Positions 10,155-19,858 of a stretch of DNA of 64,000 nucleotides are shown piece by piece (the first letter of the stretch is position 1; every line of letters begins with the position of its first letter). Below the pieces are notes generated by a model. The model did not search any database and was not told the DNA's origin. It worked only from the letters and a program-made list of their open reading frames with translations. The translations under genes and the position numbers were made by a program. The stretch comes from Stieleria neptunia (GTDB lineage Bacteria; Planctomycetota; Planctomycetia; Pirellulales; Pirellulaceae), in NCBI RefSeq assembly GCF_007754155.1, contig NZ_CP037423.1, positions 1,860,001 through 1,924,000 on the forward strand, written 5' to 3'.

Positions 10155-10928
10155 ATGAACTCTCACGCACTCCCACGGCCACTCTCACGGCGACGCTTTG
10201 CGTTCTGGATCGGTTTCGGACTCGTTTCCCTGGGCAAACGCACCCGCGTTGCTGCGCTCGACGATCCGGCCTCCGCCGCGATGTCGGTCGCCGATCTCGA
10301 CCCCCGCGATCGATTGATGATTCAAGCCAATCGGGGCAAGCCGCTCGCCGAACACTGGTCGATCGCGCGGAACGCATCCTGGCGTTGGTATGAACGCGAA
10401 AACCTCGTCCGTGGAGTCTGGAAAACCACCGGCGTGACCCTCCCCATTGATCGCGAAACGGGGCAACCCTACGACGGGCAAACCGGGTACCTGGACGAAA
10501 ACCTGGTGCCCGACGTGGTCTTGATCCCGGCCGATCGCAAACGTTTGAAACGCCCCTTGGTTCCGATCGATTCCTGGCAAGACCGACGGTTCACGACCTT
10601 GCCGTCGCTGGCCGATCTGGTCTTTGAAATCCGAGACCCGGAGACGATGCCGGTGGAATTCGGCGACCGCTCACAAAGAGACGCCGGGCGCTCCAGCGAC
10701 GAGCGGCGCGGTCGGCACGGCCGACCGCCGAGTGAGTGGCTGCGTAGTTTGACGACCCGGGAAATCCGAATCTGGCTCGCGAAGGTCGAGATCCAAGAAG
10801 CGCTCGTCAGCGGCATGTCCTTTCGAACGCACCTGACCCGCGACCATTTGTTTGATCCCGGCAGGATCAGGGGACTGAGCGAAGCGGAACTGGCCGAGCT
10901 TCATGGCGCCGCCCACGCCGGGTTCTAG
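10155..10928 (+). CDS. Exported protein of unknown function, Tat-like signal
   Basis: The 257-residue protein starts at ATG 10155. Its N-terminus reads RPLSRRRFAFWIGFGLVSLG: an S-R-R-x-F motif followed by a short hydrophobic stretch, consistent with a twin-arginine signal, though the hydrophobic part is short. The mature part is rich in charged residues, with ILVPDVVLIPADRK-like segments (DENLVPDVVLIPADRKRLK) and a Trp/Arg-rich region (ASWRWYEREN), and no recognised domain. A basic, low-complexity insert (RDAGRSSDERRGRHGRPP, near residue 180) looks like a linker. It is divergent from the cytochrome operon and could share control with it. I do not recognise a function. Confidence 0.72.
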   Translation: MNSHALPRPLSRRRFAFWIGFGLVSLGKRTRVAALDDPASAAMSVADLDPRDRLMIQANRGKPLAEHWSIARNASWRWYERENLVRGVWKTTGVTLPIDRETGQPYDGQTGYLDENLVPDVVLIPADRKRLKRPLVPIDSWQDRRFTTLPSLADLVFEIRDPETMPVEFGDRSQRDAGRSSDERRGRHGRPPSEWLRSLTTREIRIWLAKVEIQEALVSGMSFRTHLTRDHLFDPGRIRGLSEAELAELHGAAHAGF

Positions 10929-11273
10929 TGGCCTGTCGATTGAGTCGGTGTTCCGAGATCAGCGTGCCATTCGGGGCACGCACCGTAAGTTCAAAAGTTG
11001 ACGGACCACCAATGGTGCGGCGAAGGAGCAGTCTTTTCCGCCGAGCCAGATCTGCGCAATGGCCAGGGGCCCAGGGGAAGCCCCTCTTTTGGGCGTGGTT
11101 TTGTGGGTCAAAATCCCTTTACGGGGCGATAATGGCGTCTTAGACTGAGCAGCGAACCTTTGTGCACGGTTACACTGTGCCGTGCTCACGGCGACGCATT
11201 TTGTTCGTCATTGCGCGTTGCCGTTTTTTTTACTAGCCATTCATCGGCCGTCCGTTTTCCTGAGGGAATCAAA
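10929..11273. other. 345-bp intergenic region with a weak terminator candidate
   Basis: A 6-bp stem (AGGGGC 11065-11070 with GCCCCT 11080-11085) followed by CTTTT could end transcription of the gene at 10155-10928. The bases just before 11274 hold a good Shine-Dalgarno sequence (GAGGGAAT) for the small lipoprotein. No other structure was found. Confidence 0.4.
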
Positions 11274-11471
11274 ATGAAGAAGTTATTTGTCCTTGTTGCG
11301 TTGATCGGTTTGTGCGTTCCCACGTTCGCGGGTTGCGGATCCGGCTCCCCGACCGTGATTGAACCGGTGGCTGAAGACGACGGCGCACTGGCTGCCGAGC
11401 AGCAACGTCAATACGAAGAACAAATGCGTAGTGGCGGATCGTCCAGGGCAACCGCTCCACGAAGCAAGTAG
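11274..11471 (+). CDS. Small lipoprotein
   Basis: This 65-residue protein begins MKKLFVLVALIGLCVPTFAGCG: two lysines, a hydrophobic core and a lipobox (FAGC, Cys21), so it should be an outer- or inner-membrane lipoprotein. The mature part (about 44 residues) is Ser/Gly/Ala/Glu-rich with a central AAEQQRQYEEQMR helix and a basic end. The ATG at 11274 is preceded by GAGGGAATCAAA, a good ribosome-binding site. Short lipoproteins of this type are often found next to DUF1559 genes in planctomycetes, and a DUF1559 gene follows after 379 bp. Function unknown. Confidence 0.8.
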   Translation: MKKLFVLVALIGLCVPTFAGCGSGSPTVIEPVAEDDGALAAEQQRQYEEQMRSGGSSRATAPRSK

Positions 11472-11850
11472 TCGTCCGAATGCGACGGGATGATTGGACG
11501 CCATTCTCCCCGCCCCTGGCAAAAGCTTCAGGGCCCGCCATGTGCTTGAGGAGAATTTGACGCACGATGATTCGCAAGCTTGGATCGGTCGCAAACGACC
11601 TGCTCCGCCGGCCTGCTGCATTGCCACGAAACGCTTTGGTTTTGCCAGAGAACTTGAACTGCATGCAACATTCTCGCACCCCGAAAGAGCTAGTGTGATG
11701 TCACCGCCCTCGCTGTTTTTTAGCGAATTACGGCGAATTGCATTCCGTTTCTTTCGTATTCCCTTCCGAAACTTGGGTAAGCTAATGCTCCTTAAGCGTT
11801 CTTAGTGTTATCCGTTTCATCCCTATTCTCTCATCTCTTGGAGACCGTAG
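11472..11850. other. 379-bp intergenic region before the DUF1559 gene
   Basis: No gene or clear promoter boxes are seen. The last bases carry TTGGAG eight bases before the ATG at 11851, the ribosome-binding site of the DUF1559 gene. Base composition is locally AT-richer (around 11700-11830), as expected for a promoter. Confidence 0.4.
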
Positions 11851-13134
11851 ATGGTTCATCGGAAATCGTTGACGAGTGGTTTCACGCTTGTGGAATTGCT
11901 GGTCGTCATTGCCATTATTGGTATTCTCGTGGGCTTGCTGCTTCCGGCAGTCCAAGCGGCTCGCGAAGCCGCACGTCGTATGAGCTGCAGTAACAATTTC
12001 AAGCAAATCGGCTTGGCACTGCAGAACTACCACTCCGCTTACAAGCAAAACCCCGTCAACAACGGCGGAACCGGGCTTGGGCACAATTCAAGTGGAGCAC
12101 GAGTCGGCTCCTGGTGGGAAGGCTCGGTGACCACCAACAACGAAGAATTGAGTGCGATGGTCGGTCTGACTCCGTTCATGGAGCAGCAACCGATCTGGGA
12201 CCAGATCACCAACGGTGGATCTGCGACCACGGACGGTTCGACCCCGAACACGCCGACCGGTCTGTGGACTCCGATGGGTCCCAACCCACGGCATGACCGC
12301 GGTGACCAAACCGACCGATTCATCCCTTGGGCGACAGAGATCCCCATGCTTCGCTGCCCCAGCGACCCCGGTACCGGTCGCCCCGGACGCGGACGGACCA
12401 ACTACGCCGCTTGCGTCGGTGACTCGTTCAGCCAGGTTTGGGACAACGGCCCCAAAGAAGGCAACTTGGCTCCGCCGCCAGATGATTGGCGCCCGATCTG
12501 GTTTAGTGCCGTCGATCGCGGTTACTTCTCGCGCAAGAAGGCGACCAAGTTCCGTGACGTTTTGGACGGATTGTCCAACACCATCGCGATGGCCGAAATC
12601 GTGACCGACTTGGGTGACGGCGACAAACGTGGTGCACTGTCGATCAACAACGGTGGCTGGAACGTTGAGAAGAACCCCTCGTTCTGCATCGACGGCAACC
12701 AGCTGCAACCCGACGAGCCGATGTTTTGGTGTGACGATGCGACGCTGTGCACGACACCGCCGAATATCGCCGAAAACACCAACGGTCGTGGCATGAACTG
12801 GGCATGGGCCTCGATGGGGATGACAATGGTCAACACCATTCGACCGCCGAACTCGGAAGTCTGCTTCAACGGCTGGCACGACAACGTCGGTTCCGCTCCG
12901 CCGAGTAGCCGCCACCAAGGCGGTGCCCACATCCTGATGGGTGACGGTGCGGTGATCTTCATGACCGATTCGGTCGAATCCGGTGACCAACGCTCGCCGA
13001 CCAACGGTGCTTGGGACTCGCCCCAAGCCCCCGGTGCGCTTTACAAGACCGGTAAGAAAAGCGTCTATGGTCTGTGGGGATCTCTCGGAAGCCGGGCTTC
13101 CAAGGAAACCATCGAAGAACAGTTGAACCAGTAG
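11851..13134 (+). CDS. DUF1559 protein with type IV prepilin-like N-terminus
   Basis: The 427-residue protein starts [20 protein letters not shown]: a short basic leader, the prepilin peptidase site G10/F11, Glu at +5 (E15) and a long hydrophobic helix ending near residue 45, all features of type II/IV pseudopilins. The rest is the planctomycete DUF1559 domain, with [19 protein letters not shown] at its start, an LRCPSDPG segment, and the C-terminal H-x-GG-...-DG motif ([14 protein letters not shown], near residue 350). The family is massively expanded in planctomycetes; the products are thought to be exported and may form pili or coat the cell surface, but their role is unproven. TTGGAG precedes the ATG. 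A good terminator follows at 13165-13198. Confidence 0.95.
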   Translation: MVHRKSLTSGFTLVELLVVIAIIGILVGLLLPAVQAAREAARRMSCSNNFKQIGLALQNYHSAYKQNPVNNGGTGLGHNSSGARVGSWWEGSVTTNNEELSAMVGLTPFMEQQPIWDQITNGGSATTDGSTPNTPTGLWTPMGPNPRHDRGDQTDRFIPWATEIPMLRCPSDPGTGRPGRGRTNYAACVGDSFSQVWDNGPKEGNLAPPPDDWRPIWFSAVDRGYFSRKKATKFRDVLDGLSNTIAMAEIVTDLGDGDKRGALSINNGGWNVEKNPSFCIDGNQLQPDEPMFWCDDATLCTTPPNIAENTNGRGMNWAWASMGMTMVNTIRPPNSEVCFNGWHDNVGSAPPSSRHQGGAHILMGDGAVIFMTDSVESGDQRSPTNGAWDSPQAPGALYKTGKKSVYGLWGSLGSRASKETIEEQLNQ

Positions 13135-13164
13135 TGTCGTAGAACGATTCTGCTGAACAAGACA

Positions 13165-13198
13165 CCTCGTCCGTGTAGTCCGCGGGCGAGGTTTTTTT
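13165..13198 (+). terminator. Rho-independent terminator after the DUF1559 gene
   Basis: A nine-base stem (CCTCGTCCG 13165-13173 with CGGGCGAGG 13183-13191, one G-U pair) is followed by seven T residues (13192-13198), 30 bp after the DUF1559 stop codon. It separates this gene from the FG-GAP lipoprotein genes. Confidence 0.85.
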
Positions 13199-13225
13199 GT
13201 TTGGGTTTGTCACCTACGATAAAAA

Positions 13226-13281
13226 GTGGCGTAAGCTTCCAGCTTGCGTCAAGGAGAACGCAAGCTGGAAGCTTACGCCAC
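13226..13281. repeat. Perfect 23-bp inverted repeat
   Basis: GTGGCGTAAGCTTCCAGCTT then GCG (13226-13248) is exactly inverted at 13259-13281, with a 10-base loop. The GC-rich palindrome has no T-run and lies between the DUF1559 terminator and the start of the first FG-GAP lipoprotein. It looks like a repetitive intergenic palindrome rather than a regulator site. Confidence 0.85.
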
Positions 13282-13345
13282 GTTGAAACTCCGTCGCCCA
13301 TTGGTCGTTTGGCCGCAAACGGCACCCCCAACTCATTTTCCAATC

Positions 13346-16321
13346 GTGTGCAAGCGGATTATTGCTTCGATCTTCACCCTCGCGGTGACCTTGCTGCTGG
13401 TGGGTTGCCGGCGCGATTCCAATCCAGACGCCAACCGCGACGTGGATCAGGCATCCGCCGCTGCGGACAGTGCCGCAGACCTGCAATCTGCATTACAGGA
13501 CGCGCGTGCGTTGGCCGAAAGCGGTGACCACGACGCTGCCGCCCAAGCGCTGTATGCGGTGATGATTCGTCACGGCGACAACGACGATGCCAAGGCACTC
13601 ACCGCCCAGGTCGAGGCGGCACGGGGCAACCTGGAAACCGCCGTCGAGATCGCTCGTTCGGTCGACGCCGGCTCGTCCGTCTGGCCCGCCGTCATCGACC
13701 TGCGTTATCAGGTTCTGGCCAAGTTGGGACGCCCATCCGAAGCCGCCGACACGCTGCTGCAAGCGCTCCAGACCAAGCAGGACCAACCGCGCTGGCGCCA
13801 CGAAGCCTGGCGGCTGTTGAACTTCGTCGGACGCCGCCAGGAAGCTTGCGATCAAGCCCTGACGCTGTGCCGCCTGGGCTTGGCCAGTGAACCTGAATTA
13901 TTCTCGTTGATCGGCCGCCGCCTGGCTTTTCCGACACCCGATCTGATGAAGGTCCTGCTGGGCAAAGGACAACTACCGGAAAACCAATTCGCGCCGGGAC
14001 TGGGAAAAGCCCGATGGTACTTTAGCCTGCAACAGCATGACCGCGCCCTCGAGCAGCTCGCCGACCAAAGCCGCGACGGTTTTGAAAGTGCCGCCGCCCA
14101 AGCGTTCTACGGACGGCTGTTGGCCGAGACCCAGCAATGGGAGGCGTTCCAGCAATGGCATGGCCGCCTTGCGCCGGATGCCAAACAGTTCAGCGATTAT
14201 TGGTCCGCCCTGGGGGTCTTTTTAATCGACAGCCGCGCCCACGAAGCCGCCGCCGCCGCGCTGCTGGAATCCATCACCCGCGATCCGACCGACCGGGTTT
14301 GTTATCAGCGTCTGGCGAAAGTCTTGGCGGCACTCGATCGGCACGAAGACAGTGCGCAATTTCGAAATCGCGGCGTGGAGATCGCACAAACCGAACGTTT
14401 GGCAAAGGAGGTGGGCGAGGCTTCGGCAAACAAGGACAAACGAACGCAGTTGGCGCGTTACCTGATGGAACTGGGACGCCCCTTTGAAACGCTCGGCTGG
14501 ACGTCGACCCTCTTGCCCGCCACCGCAATCGGGCCTCGACAAATGGTTTCCCAACAGCGCGCCCAGCTGCTACAAGACCCGTCGGTGGCCGACATGACGA
14601 TCGAGGTTTCGTTGCTGGGGCTCGCCCCGGCGGATTTCGAATTACAGTCCCAGCTCGAACAACTCTTGGTCCGTGCTCCATCGGAACAACCTCGGACGTC
14701 GGCTCCGCCACGCCAGGTCGCGGCCACACCGCGTCTGGTCAATCGGGCCGGCGAGTTGGGACTGAAATTTCAATGGTACAAGGACGTGGAAATCGACCTG
14801 ACCATCATTCCCATCCATGAATCACTCGGCGGCGGGATCGCGGTGCTGGATTACGACCTGGATGGTCGGCCCGACATTTACCTGGCTCAAGGATCAGGTG
14901 ACCCGCCGACCGATCAATGCACTCGTTCCAGTGAACTGTACCGTCACGAGGTCTCGGCGTTTACCAATCAGACCGCCGCCGCTCATGCGGAAGACTTCCA
15001 CTACTCCTCCGGGCTGGCCGCCGGTGACGTCAATCAAGACGGCTTTCCCGATCTGTTCCTGGGCAGCCTGGGACACAACCGTTTGCTGATCAACAATGGT
15101 GATGGAACCTTTCGGGAGCAGACGTCCCAGCTGGGGACGTTCGCCGATCGCTTCACCGCATCGGTCGCCATCGCGGATCTCAACGGCGATCGACTGCCGG
15201 ACCTGTTCGAATCCAATTACATCGAAATGGAAGACGGATTCGCGCTGCCCAAAAAGGGACCGGATGGCAAATGGATTTCACCTACTCCGCTGTCGCACTA
15301 TCCCGACGCCGATCGCTGGTTCGAAAACTTGGGCAACGGTGAATTTCGTCTCCATGAGATCACCCGCTCGATCGCCAGTCCTGGCACCTCGCTGGGGCTC
15401 GTCGTGACCGATTTTCAATCCGATGGAAACAACGAGGTGTTTGTCGGTATCGACGTGCGGCCGAATCATTTGTTGGTTCAAAATGGCGAGAACTCGTTCG
15501 TCAACGTGGCCGACACCAACGGGCTGGCCAACGGATTCAGCGGTGCGGCCAACGGTTGCATGGGGATCGCGACGGGTGACTTCAATCGTGACGGCAGACT
15601 CGATCTGCAGATCGCCAACTACTCGCTCGAACCGGCCAACCTGTATCTGCAAAACGAATCGGGAGATTTCACCGACTATAGCGTTCGCTACGGACTCGCC
15701 GCGGCCACCAATCCCTACGTGGGATTCGGGACCAAGGCCGTCGACTTTGATCGAAACGGCTTCCTGGATTTCATCGTCACCAACGGACACATCTTTGACG
15801 TCCGAGACCAGGGGGAACCGTACCAGATGGCACCGCAAGTGCTAATGTCCGATGGCCGCGGTTTGACTCTCGCCGACGTCGAAGACGAATCCGGTTACTG
15901 GGACCAGACGTACCTGGGCCGGACGATCGCCATGCTGGACTACGATCGCGACGGCGCGACCGATTTCCTGGTCGGACATCTCGACCAGCCGCTCGCGCTG
16001 CTGCATGACGAAACACGTGCCGACGGCGAGTGGATTCAAGTCGAACTGATCGGGACGACCAGCGAACGCGATGCCATCGGCGCGAAACTCGTGTTGACGG
16101 TCGATGACACCCAGTCGGTCGAATGGGTGACCGCCGGAGACGGTTATTTTTGCAGCGACGAACCCGTTGTCCAATTCGCATTTCCCGAGACACAACCGGC
16201 CCCGAATGTCCGTCTGCAAGTGCAGTGGCCGTCGGGGTTGGTGCAAGACGTCGGCGCGATCGAGGCGAATCATCGGTACCTGGTTGTTGAGGACCAACCA
16301 GAAGTGGAACGGCGGTGGTGA
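13346..16321 (+). CDS. TPR / FG-GAP / UnbV (CRTAC1-like) lipoprotein 1
   Basis: The 991-residue exported lipoprotein has three parts. Residues 1-18 or so form a lipoprotein signal (CKRIIASIFTLAVTLLLVGC). Residues 40-430 are tetratricopeptide helices. Residues 490-890 hold at least seven calcium-loop FG-GAP/VCBS units of the DxDxDG type: LDYDLDGRPDIYLAQG, GDVNQDGFPDLFLG, ADLNGDRLPDLF, GDFNRDGRLDLQIANY, VDFDRNGFLDFIVTNGH and LDYDRDGATDFLVGHLD; they should form a beta-propeller. Residues 893-985 are the ASPIC/UnbV domain (SERDAIGAKLVLTV ... VQWPSG). GTG at 13346 is chosen because it places the signal at the N-terminus; an ATG at 13244 would lie inside the 23-bp palindrome. It heads a row of three similar + genes. 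Known relatives are called CRTAC1-like; their role in bacteria is unknown. Confidence 0.9.
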   Translation: MCKRIIASIFTLAVTLLLVGCRRDSNPDANRDVDQASAAADSAADLQSALQDARALAESGDHDAAAQALYAVMIRHGDNDDAKALTAQVEAARGNLETAVEIARSVDAGSSVWPAVIDLRYQVLAKLGRPSEAADTLLQALQTKQDQPRWRHEAWRLLNFVGRRQEACDQALTLCRLGLASEPELFSLIGRRLAFPTPDLMKVLLGKGQLPENQFAPGLGKARWYFSLQQHDRALEQLADQSRDGFESAAAQAFYGRLLAETQQWEAFQQWHGRLAPDAKQFSDYWSALGVFLIDSRAHEAAAAALLESITRDPTDRVCYQRLAKVLAALDRHEDSAQFRNRGVEIAQTERLAKEVGEASANKDKRTQLARYLMELGRPFETLGWTSTLLPATAIGPRQMVSQQRAQLLQDPSVADMTIEVSLLGLAPADFELQSQLEQLLVRAPSEQPRTSAPPRQVAATPRLVNRAGELGLKFQWYKDVEIDLTIIPIHESLGGGIAVLDYDLDGRPDIYLAQGSGDPPTDQCTRSSELYRHEVSAFTNQTAAAHAEDFHYSSGLAAGDVNQDGFPDLFLGSLGHNRLLINNGDGTFREQTSQLGTFADRFTASVAIADLNGDRLPDLFESNYIEMEDGFALPKKGPDGKWISPTPLSHYPDADRWFENLGNGEFRLHEITRSIASPGTSLGLVVTDFQSDGNNEVFVGIDVRPNHLLVQNGENSFVNVADTNGLANGFSGAANGCMGIATGDFNRDGRLDLQIANYSLEPANLYLQNESGDFTDYSVRYGLAAATNPYVGFGTKAVDFDRNGFLDFIVTNGHIFDVRDQGEPYQMAPQVLMSDGRGLTLADVEDESGYWDQTYLGRTIAMLDYDRDGATDFLVGHLDQPLALLHDETRADGEWIQVELIGTTSERDAIGAKLVLTVDDTQSVEWVTAGDGYFCSDEPVVQFAFPETQPAPNVRLQVQWPSGLVQDVGAIEANHRYLVVEDQPEVERRW

Positions 16322-16470
16322 GAACTCTGTGCAGGTCCTTTGGCCGACACGGTCCACGCAACGGTCCTCCGTGTTAAACTTGATACTGCATTCACTGCCA
16401 GTAGCGGAATCGATGTATGCGGCCTATGAAGCCCGGAGGACGTCAATTGTATTACTGCAAGACGATGGCA

Positions 16471-16527
16471 CCCTTCTCCCCCACAAATCGCCAACAAGCT
16501 TGCTTGTCGATTTGTGGGGGAGAAGGG
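16471..16527. repeat. Perfect 20-bp inverted repeat
   Basis: CCCTTCTCCCCCACAAATCG (16471-16490) is exactly inverted at 16508-16527 with a 17-base loop that itself contains a short palindrome (CAAGCTTG). It resembles the hairpin at 22977-23042 in its pyrimidine-rich arm. Confidence 0.85.
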
Positions 16528-16650
16528 CTGGGGATGAGGGGGCTGGGAATCGATATTGCAGCTCACATCGCTCGTCGTAGAGCAGACGCCTGTGAAGTAT
16601 CACTCGATACCATTACGGTCCAGATGCGTTGCCCCTCACCCCCAGCCCCT

Positions 16651-16699
16651 CTCCCCAAAAAACGCTCGACGCTTCGCGACTTCGGCGTTTTTTGGGGAG
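16651..16699. repeat. Perfect 15-bp inverted repeat
   Basis: CTCCCCAAAAAACGC (16651-16665) is exactly inverted at 16685-16699. The loop is GC-rich and contains several CGACG/CGTCG-like pieces. Because the right arm contains six T residues it could act as a terminator on the + strand. Confidence 0.75.
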
Positions 16700-16821
16700 T
16701 GGGGAGCCAGTGTAATTGTTAGAGATCCTTGAACCGGTCATGCGAATGGCTTGGTGATCGACATGGAAAACATTGGAGTCGGCAACTCCGAATCAACTGC
16801 TCCTGGGGCGAGCCCGGCTTC

Positions 16822-19800
16822 ATGAACTCCACACACACCATCGTTCCTCCAATCACAGCGCCACTGCGTGCTCTATGGTCTGCATGGCTGCTGGGCTTGC
16901 TCATCCTTGGATGCGGACCGGCCCCTGAGCCAGTGCAAGAACCGGCGTCGCGTGAAGCACCGACCGTTGAGCCTGCGAAGTCAGCGGAGCCACCCGCCGC
17001 ACCGTCTCGCGAACAACAACTCGAACAAGCCGATCAACTGACCGAAGCGGGACAGCTTGACGAGGCCACCATCGTCTTGAAGCGTCTGCTGGTCGCCGAC
17101 CCGAGTGATGTGGAAGTCATCTTTCGATTGGCACTCACCAAGGCGAACGGTGGCGACCTGCCGGCGGCGATCGAGTTTCTTGAATCGATTCCCGAAGATC
17201 ACCCCGAGGCCGGTTTACCGGCACTCGGCCAGGCGGCGGATTGGTCGTTCCAAATCGGGCAGTACGCCGATGCCGAACGCAAGTATTCTCGGTTGCTCGA
17301 TTTTGTCCCCGACGCCGGTCGGGCACATCGCCAACTCGCCTACCTGTTCAACCGCCAAGGACGTCGTCACGAAGCAGCGGTGCACGTCCGGCAGCTGTGC
17401 AGATTGGGAGATTTCCGGCAAGACGAATTGCATTCGTTGATCGTGTTGAGCGACGCAATGGCTTCCGAGGATGGCGGCAAGGACGACGGATCGATCCGCT
17501 ATGAACCGATTGGAGTATCCGGCACGGCACGCGTCCTGTTTACCAAACAACGCTTCGCCGAGGCCGCGGCGTTGTTGCGTGATAGCGTCGCCGAAAACAC
17601 CGCCCCGCCCTCGGTCGTGGCATTGTATGGTCGCTCACTCGCCGAGGCCCAAGACGATGACGGCTTTCGGCAATGGGTCCGCCAAACGGACGATTCGGTG
17701 CGTGACTTTTCCGAGTACTGGGCCGCATGGACCGCCTACCTGGCCGGCCAACAACAGCCCCGCGCCGCCGTTCGAGCCGCACTGGAAGCACTCGATCGCG
17801 ATCCCACGGACTTTTTAACGATCAACCGCTTGCTGCACATGCTCAAGATCCTCGGCGATGCCGATGGTTACGCAAAGTGGGAACAACGCTGGAAAGCGTT
17901 GCACCAGGTGTTGACGGCAAACAATTCGATTTCCAATGCCCAGACACCGAATGTCGATGCGATCGACGAACTGGCGTCACAGTTGTTCGCGATCGATCGC
18001 AAGCTGGAAGCGGTTGCCTGGAAATCCCTGGAAGCCTACTACCGAAGCCTGCCCGCCGAAGTGATGGAGCATTGGAATACCCAGCGCCAACAATTGGTCT
18101 CCGCCGACGATGGCTTTCCCGGTCGTCAGACGCGATTGTGTGGGATGGAACTCGGGGCCTATCCGCTTCCCGACATCGAGGTCGCGGTCCGTTCCCCGGC
18201 CGCGCAACCTCCAAAGCCATCCCCCCTCAAGTCCGCACCGCATCCCGCCGCCTTTCGCAATGTCGCCGCGGAGATCGGATTAACCCATGCCTACGCAGTG
18301 GCTCGCGATCCCCGAGCCGACGGATTTGCGATGTACCAACAAGCCGGCGGTGGCATCGCCGTCCTGGATTATGATTTGGATGGAGCGGCGGATCTTTATT
18401 GTGCCCAAGGTGCCGCCGATCCACCCGAGTTTCTCGCCGATCGCTCCGACGTTCTTTATCGCCAGATCGACGGACAGCTCGATGATGTGACCGCCGACGC
18501 CGCTGTCACGGAACGCCGATACACGATCGGATGCACCGCCGGAGATTGGAACCAAGACGGATTTGCGGACATCATCGCCACCAACATCGGCGCCAACGTG
18601 CTGCTGATCAACAACGGGGATGGAACCTTTTCGACATCACCGCTCGCCGGCAGCGACGATCTGCAGCGGATGCCGGCTTCGGTCGCGATGGCGGACCTGG
18701 ATGGGGACCAGCTTCCCGACATCATGGAACTCAATTACATCCAAGATCCCGAGATCGGACGGCTGCCCCAACGCGATGCATCCGGCGATGTCGTCGATGC
18801 GGTCGGTCCGGGGGATTTCGCATCGGCAATGGATCGCATCGGCACGAACGATGGACAAGGGACGGCGGTGTTTCAAGCGATCAGTCAACGGGCAAGCGAC
18901 GCGCACAAGGGACTCGGCGTCGTGATCGCAGATTTTGACGGCCAACCCGGCAACGACGTCTTCGTCGGCAACGACAAATCGCCGAACCAAATGTGGGTCC
19001 GCGATCAAAGCACGGGCCATTGGTCAGACCTTGCGGTCGTCAACGGCAGCGCCTATTCCTCAGCCGGTGCCGCGACGGCCAGCATGGGAATCGCCGCGAG
19101 CGATTTTGACAGAAACGGAACGTTGGATCTTCATATCGCCAACTTTCAAAACGAAAGCGTCTGCCTGTACTTCAACCAAGACGGTTCGTTCCGCGATCGG
19201 GCCATCGAATATGGGCTTGGCGTTCCCAGTCGGTCTGTCCTGGGATTCGGTTCCCAACCCTTGGATTATGACAACGACGGACTGCCGGATCTGGCGGTCA
19301 GCAACGGACACATCGACCGATACCAATCGATGGTCGGTCCCTTTGAGCAACTTCCGCAACTGTTCGGCAATTTGGCGGGACGTTTCCAGCGAGTCGATGT
19401 CGACGATCCGTCCGGCTATTGGGACACCGGGCATCTCGGACGCACTCTGGCGACGCTCGATTTCAATCGCGACGGAAAGAACGACCTGGTGATTTCCCAC
19501 GTCGGTGAAACCACGGCGTTGCTGCTGAACGAAACCGCGACGCAACATCACTGGCTGCAACTGCGATTGGTCGGCGTCGAAAGCGAACGTGATGCGATCG
19601 GGGCCAAAATCACAATCCAAGTGGCGAATCGGCAATTGACCGGCTGGGTGATCGGCGGCGATGGATACCTTGCCAAGAACGAAGCCGTCGTGTCCTTCGG
19701 CCTGGGAGATGCCAATTCGGTCGATCAGATCCAGGTCCAGTGGCCCAGCGGTATTCGCCAGCAATTCGGTCCGACCGCGGCCGACCGGCGAATTCTGTTG

Positions 19801-19848
19801 ATCGAGAACCAACCGGATCTCGATTGGCCCGGAAACGAAATCCATTGA
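16822..19848 (+). CDS. TPR / FG-GAP / UnbV (CRTAC1-like) lipoprotein 2
   Basis: The 1008-residue protein has a lipoprotein signal (APLRALWSAWLLGLLILGC; the Cys is near residue 33), a Pro/Glu-rich linker, a TPR region to about residue 430 (GQAADWSFQIGQYADAERKY; GRRHEAAVHVRQLCRLG), FG-GAP calcium loops from about 509 (LDYDLDGAADLYCAQG, GDWNQDGFADIIATN, ADLDGDQLPDIMELNY, SDFDRNGTLDLHIAN, LDYDNDGLPDLAVSNGH, LDFNRDGKNDLVISHVG) and a UnbV domain from about 909 (SERDAIGAKITIQV ... VQWPSG). ATG 16822 puts the signal at the N-terminus. The next paralogue starts 10 bp after its stop, so both are in one operon. It is closest to lipoprotein 3 in sequence and in the way the TPR half is laid out. Confidence 0.92.
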   Translation: MNSTHTIVPPITAPLRALWSAWLLGLLILGCGPAPEPVQEPASREAPTVEPAKSAEPPAAPSREQQLEQADQLTEAGQLDEATIVLKRLLVADPSDVEVIFRLALTKANGGDLPAAIEFLESIPEDHPEAGLPALGQAADWSFQIGQYADAERKYSRLLDFVPDAGRAHRQLAYLFNRQGRRHEAAVHVRQLCRLGDFRQDELHSLIVLSDAMASEDGGKDDGSIRYEPIGVSGTARVLFTKQRFAEAAALLRDSVAENTAPPSVVALYGRSLAEAQDDDGFRQWVRQTDDSVRDFSEYWAAWTAYLAGQQQPRAAVRAALEALDRDPTDFLTINRLLHMLKILGDADGYAKWEQRWKALHQVLTANNSISNAQTPNVDAIDELASQLFAIDRKLEAVAWKSLEAYYRSLPAEVMEHWNTQRQQLVSADDGFPGRQTRLCGMELGAYPLPDIEVAVRSPAAQPPKPSPLKSAPHPAAFRNVAAEIGLTHAYAVARDPRADGFAMYQQAGGGIAVLDYDLDGAADLYCAQGAADPPEFLADRSDVLYRQIDGQLDDVTADAAVTERRYTIGCTAGDWNQDGFADIIATNIGANVLLINNGDGTFSTSPLAGSDDLQRMPASVAMADLDGDQLPDIMELNYIQDPEIGRLPQRDASGDVVDAVGPGDFASAMDRIGTNDGQGTAVFQAISQRASDAHKGLGVVIADFDGQPGNDVFVGNDKSPNQMWVRDQSTGHWSDLAVVNGSAYSSAGAATASMGIAASDFDRNGTLDLHIANFQNESVCLYFNQDGSFRDRAIEYGLGVPSRSVLGFGSQPLDYDNDGLPDLAVSNGHIDRYQSMVGPFEQLPQLFGNLAGRFQRVDVDDPSGYWDTGHLGRTLATLDFNRDGKNDLVISHVGETTALLLNETATQHHWLQLRLVGVESERDAIGAKITIQVANRQLTGWVIGGDGYLAKNEAVVSFGLGDANSVDQIQVQWPSGIRQQFGPTAADRRILLIENQPDLDWPGNEIH

Positions 19849-19858
19849 GCGTGAACAA

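Larger units (their letters stand above)
16322..16821. other. 500-bp intergenic region with two long hairpins
   Basis: No gene is seen. The gap holds the 15-mer GGACGTCAATTGTAT (16438-16452, also at 628-642) followed by two perfect hairpins (16471-16527 and 16651-16699). Short frames here contain no recognisable protein. The first hairpin could reduce read-through from lipoprotein gene 1 into gene 2. Confidence 0.55.
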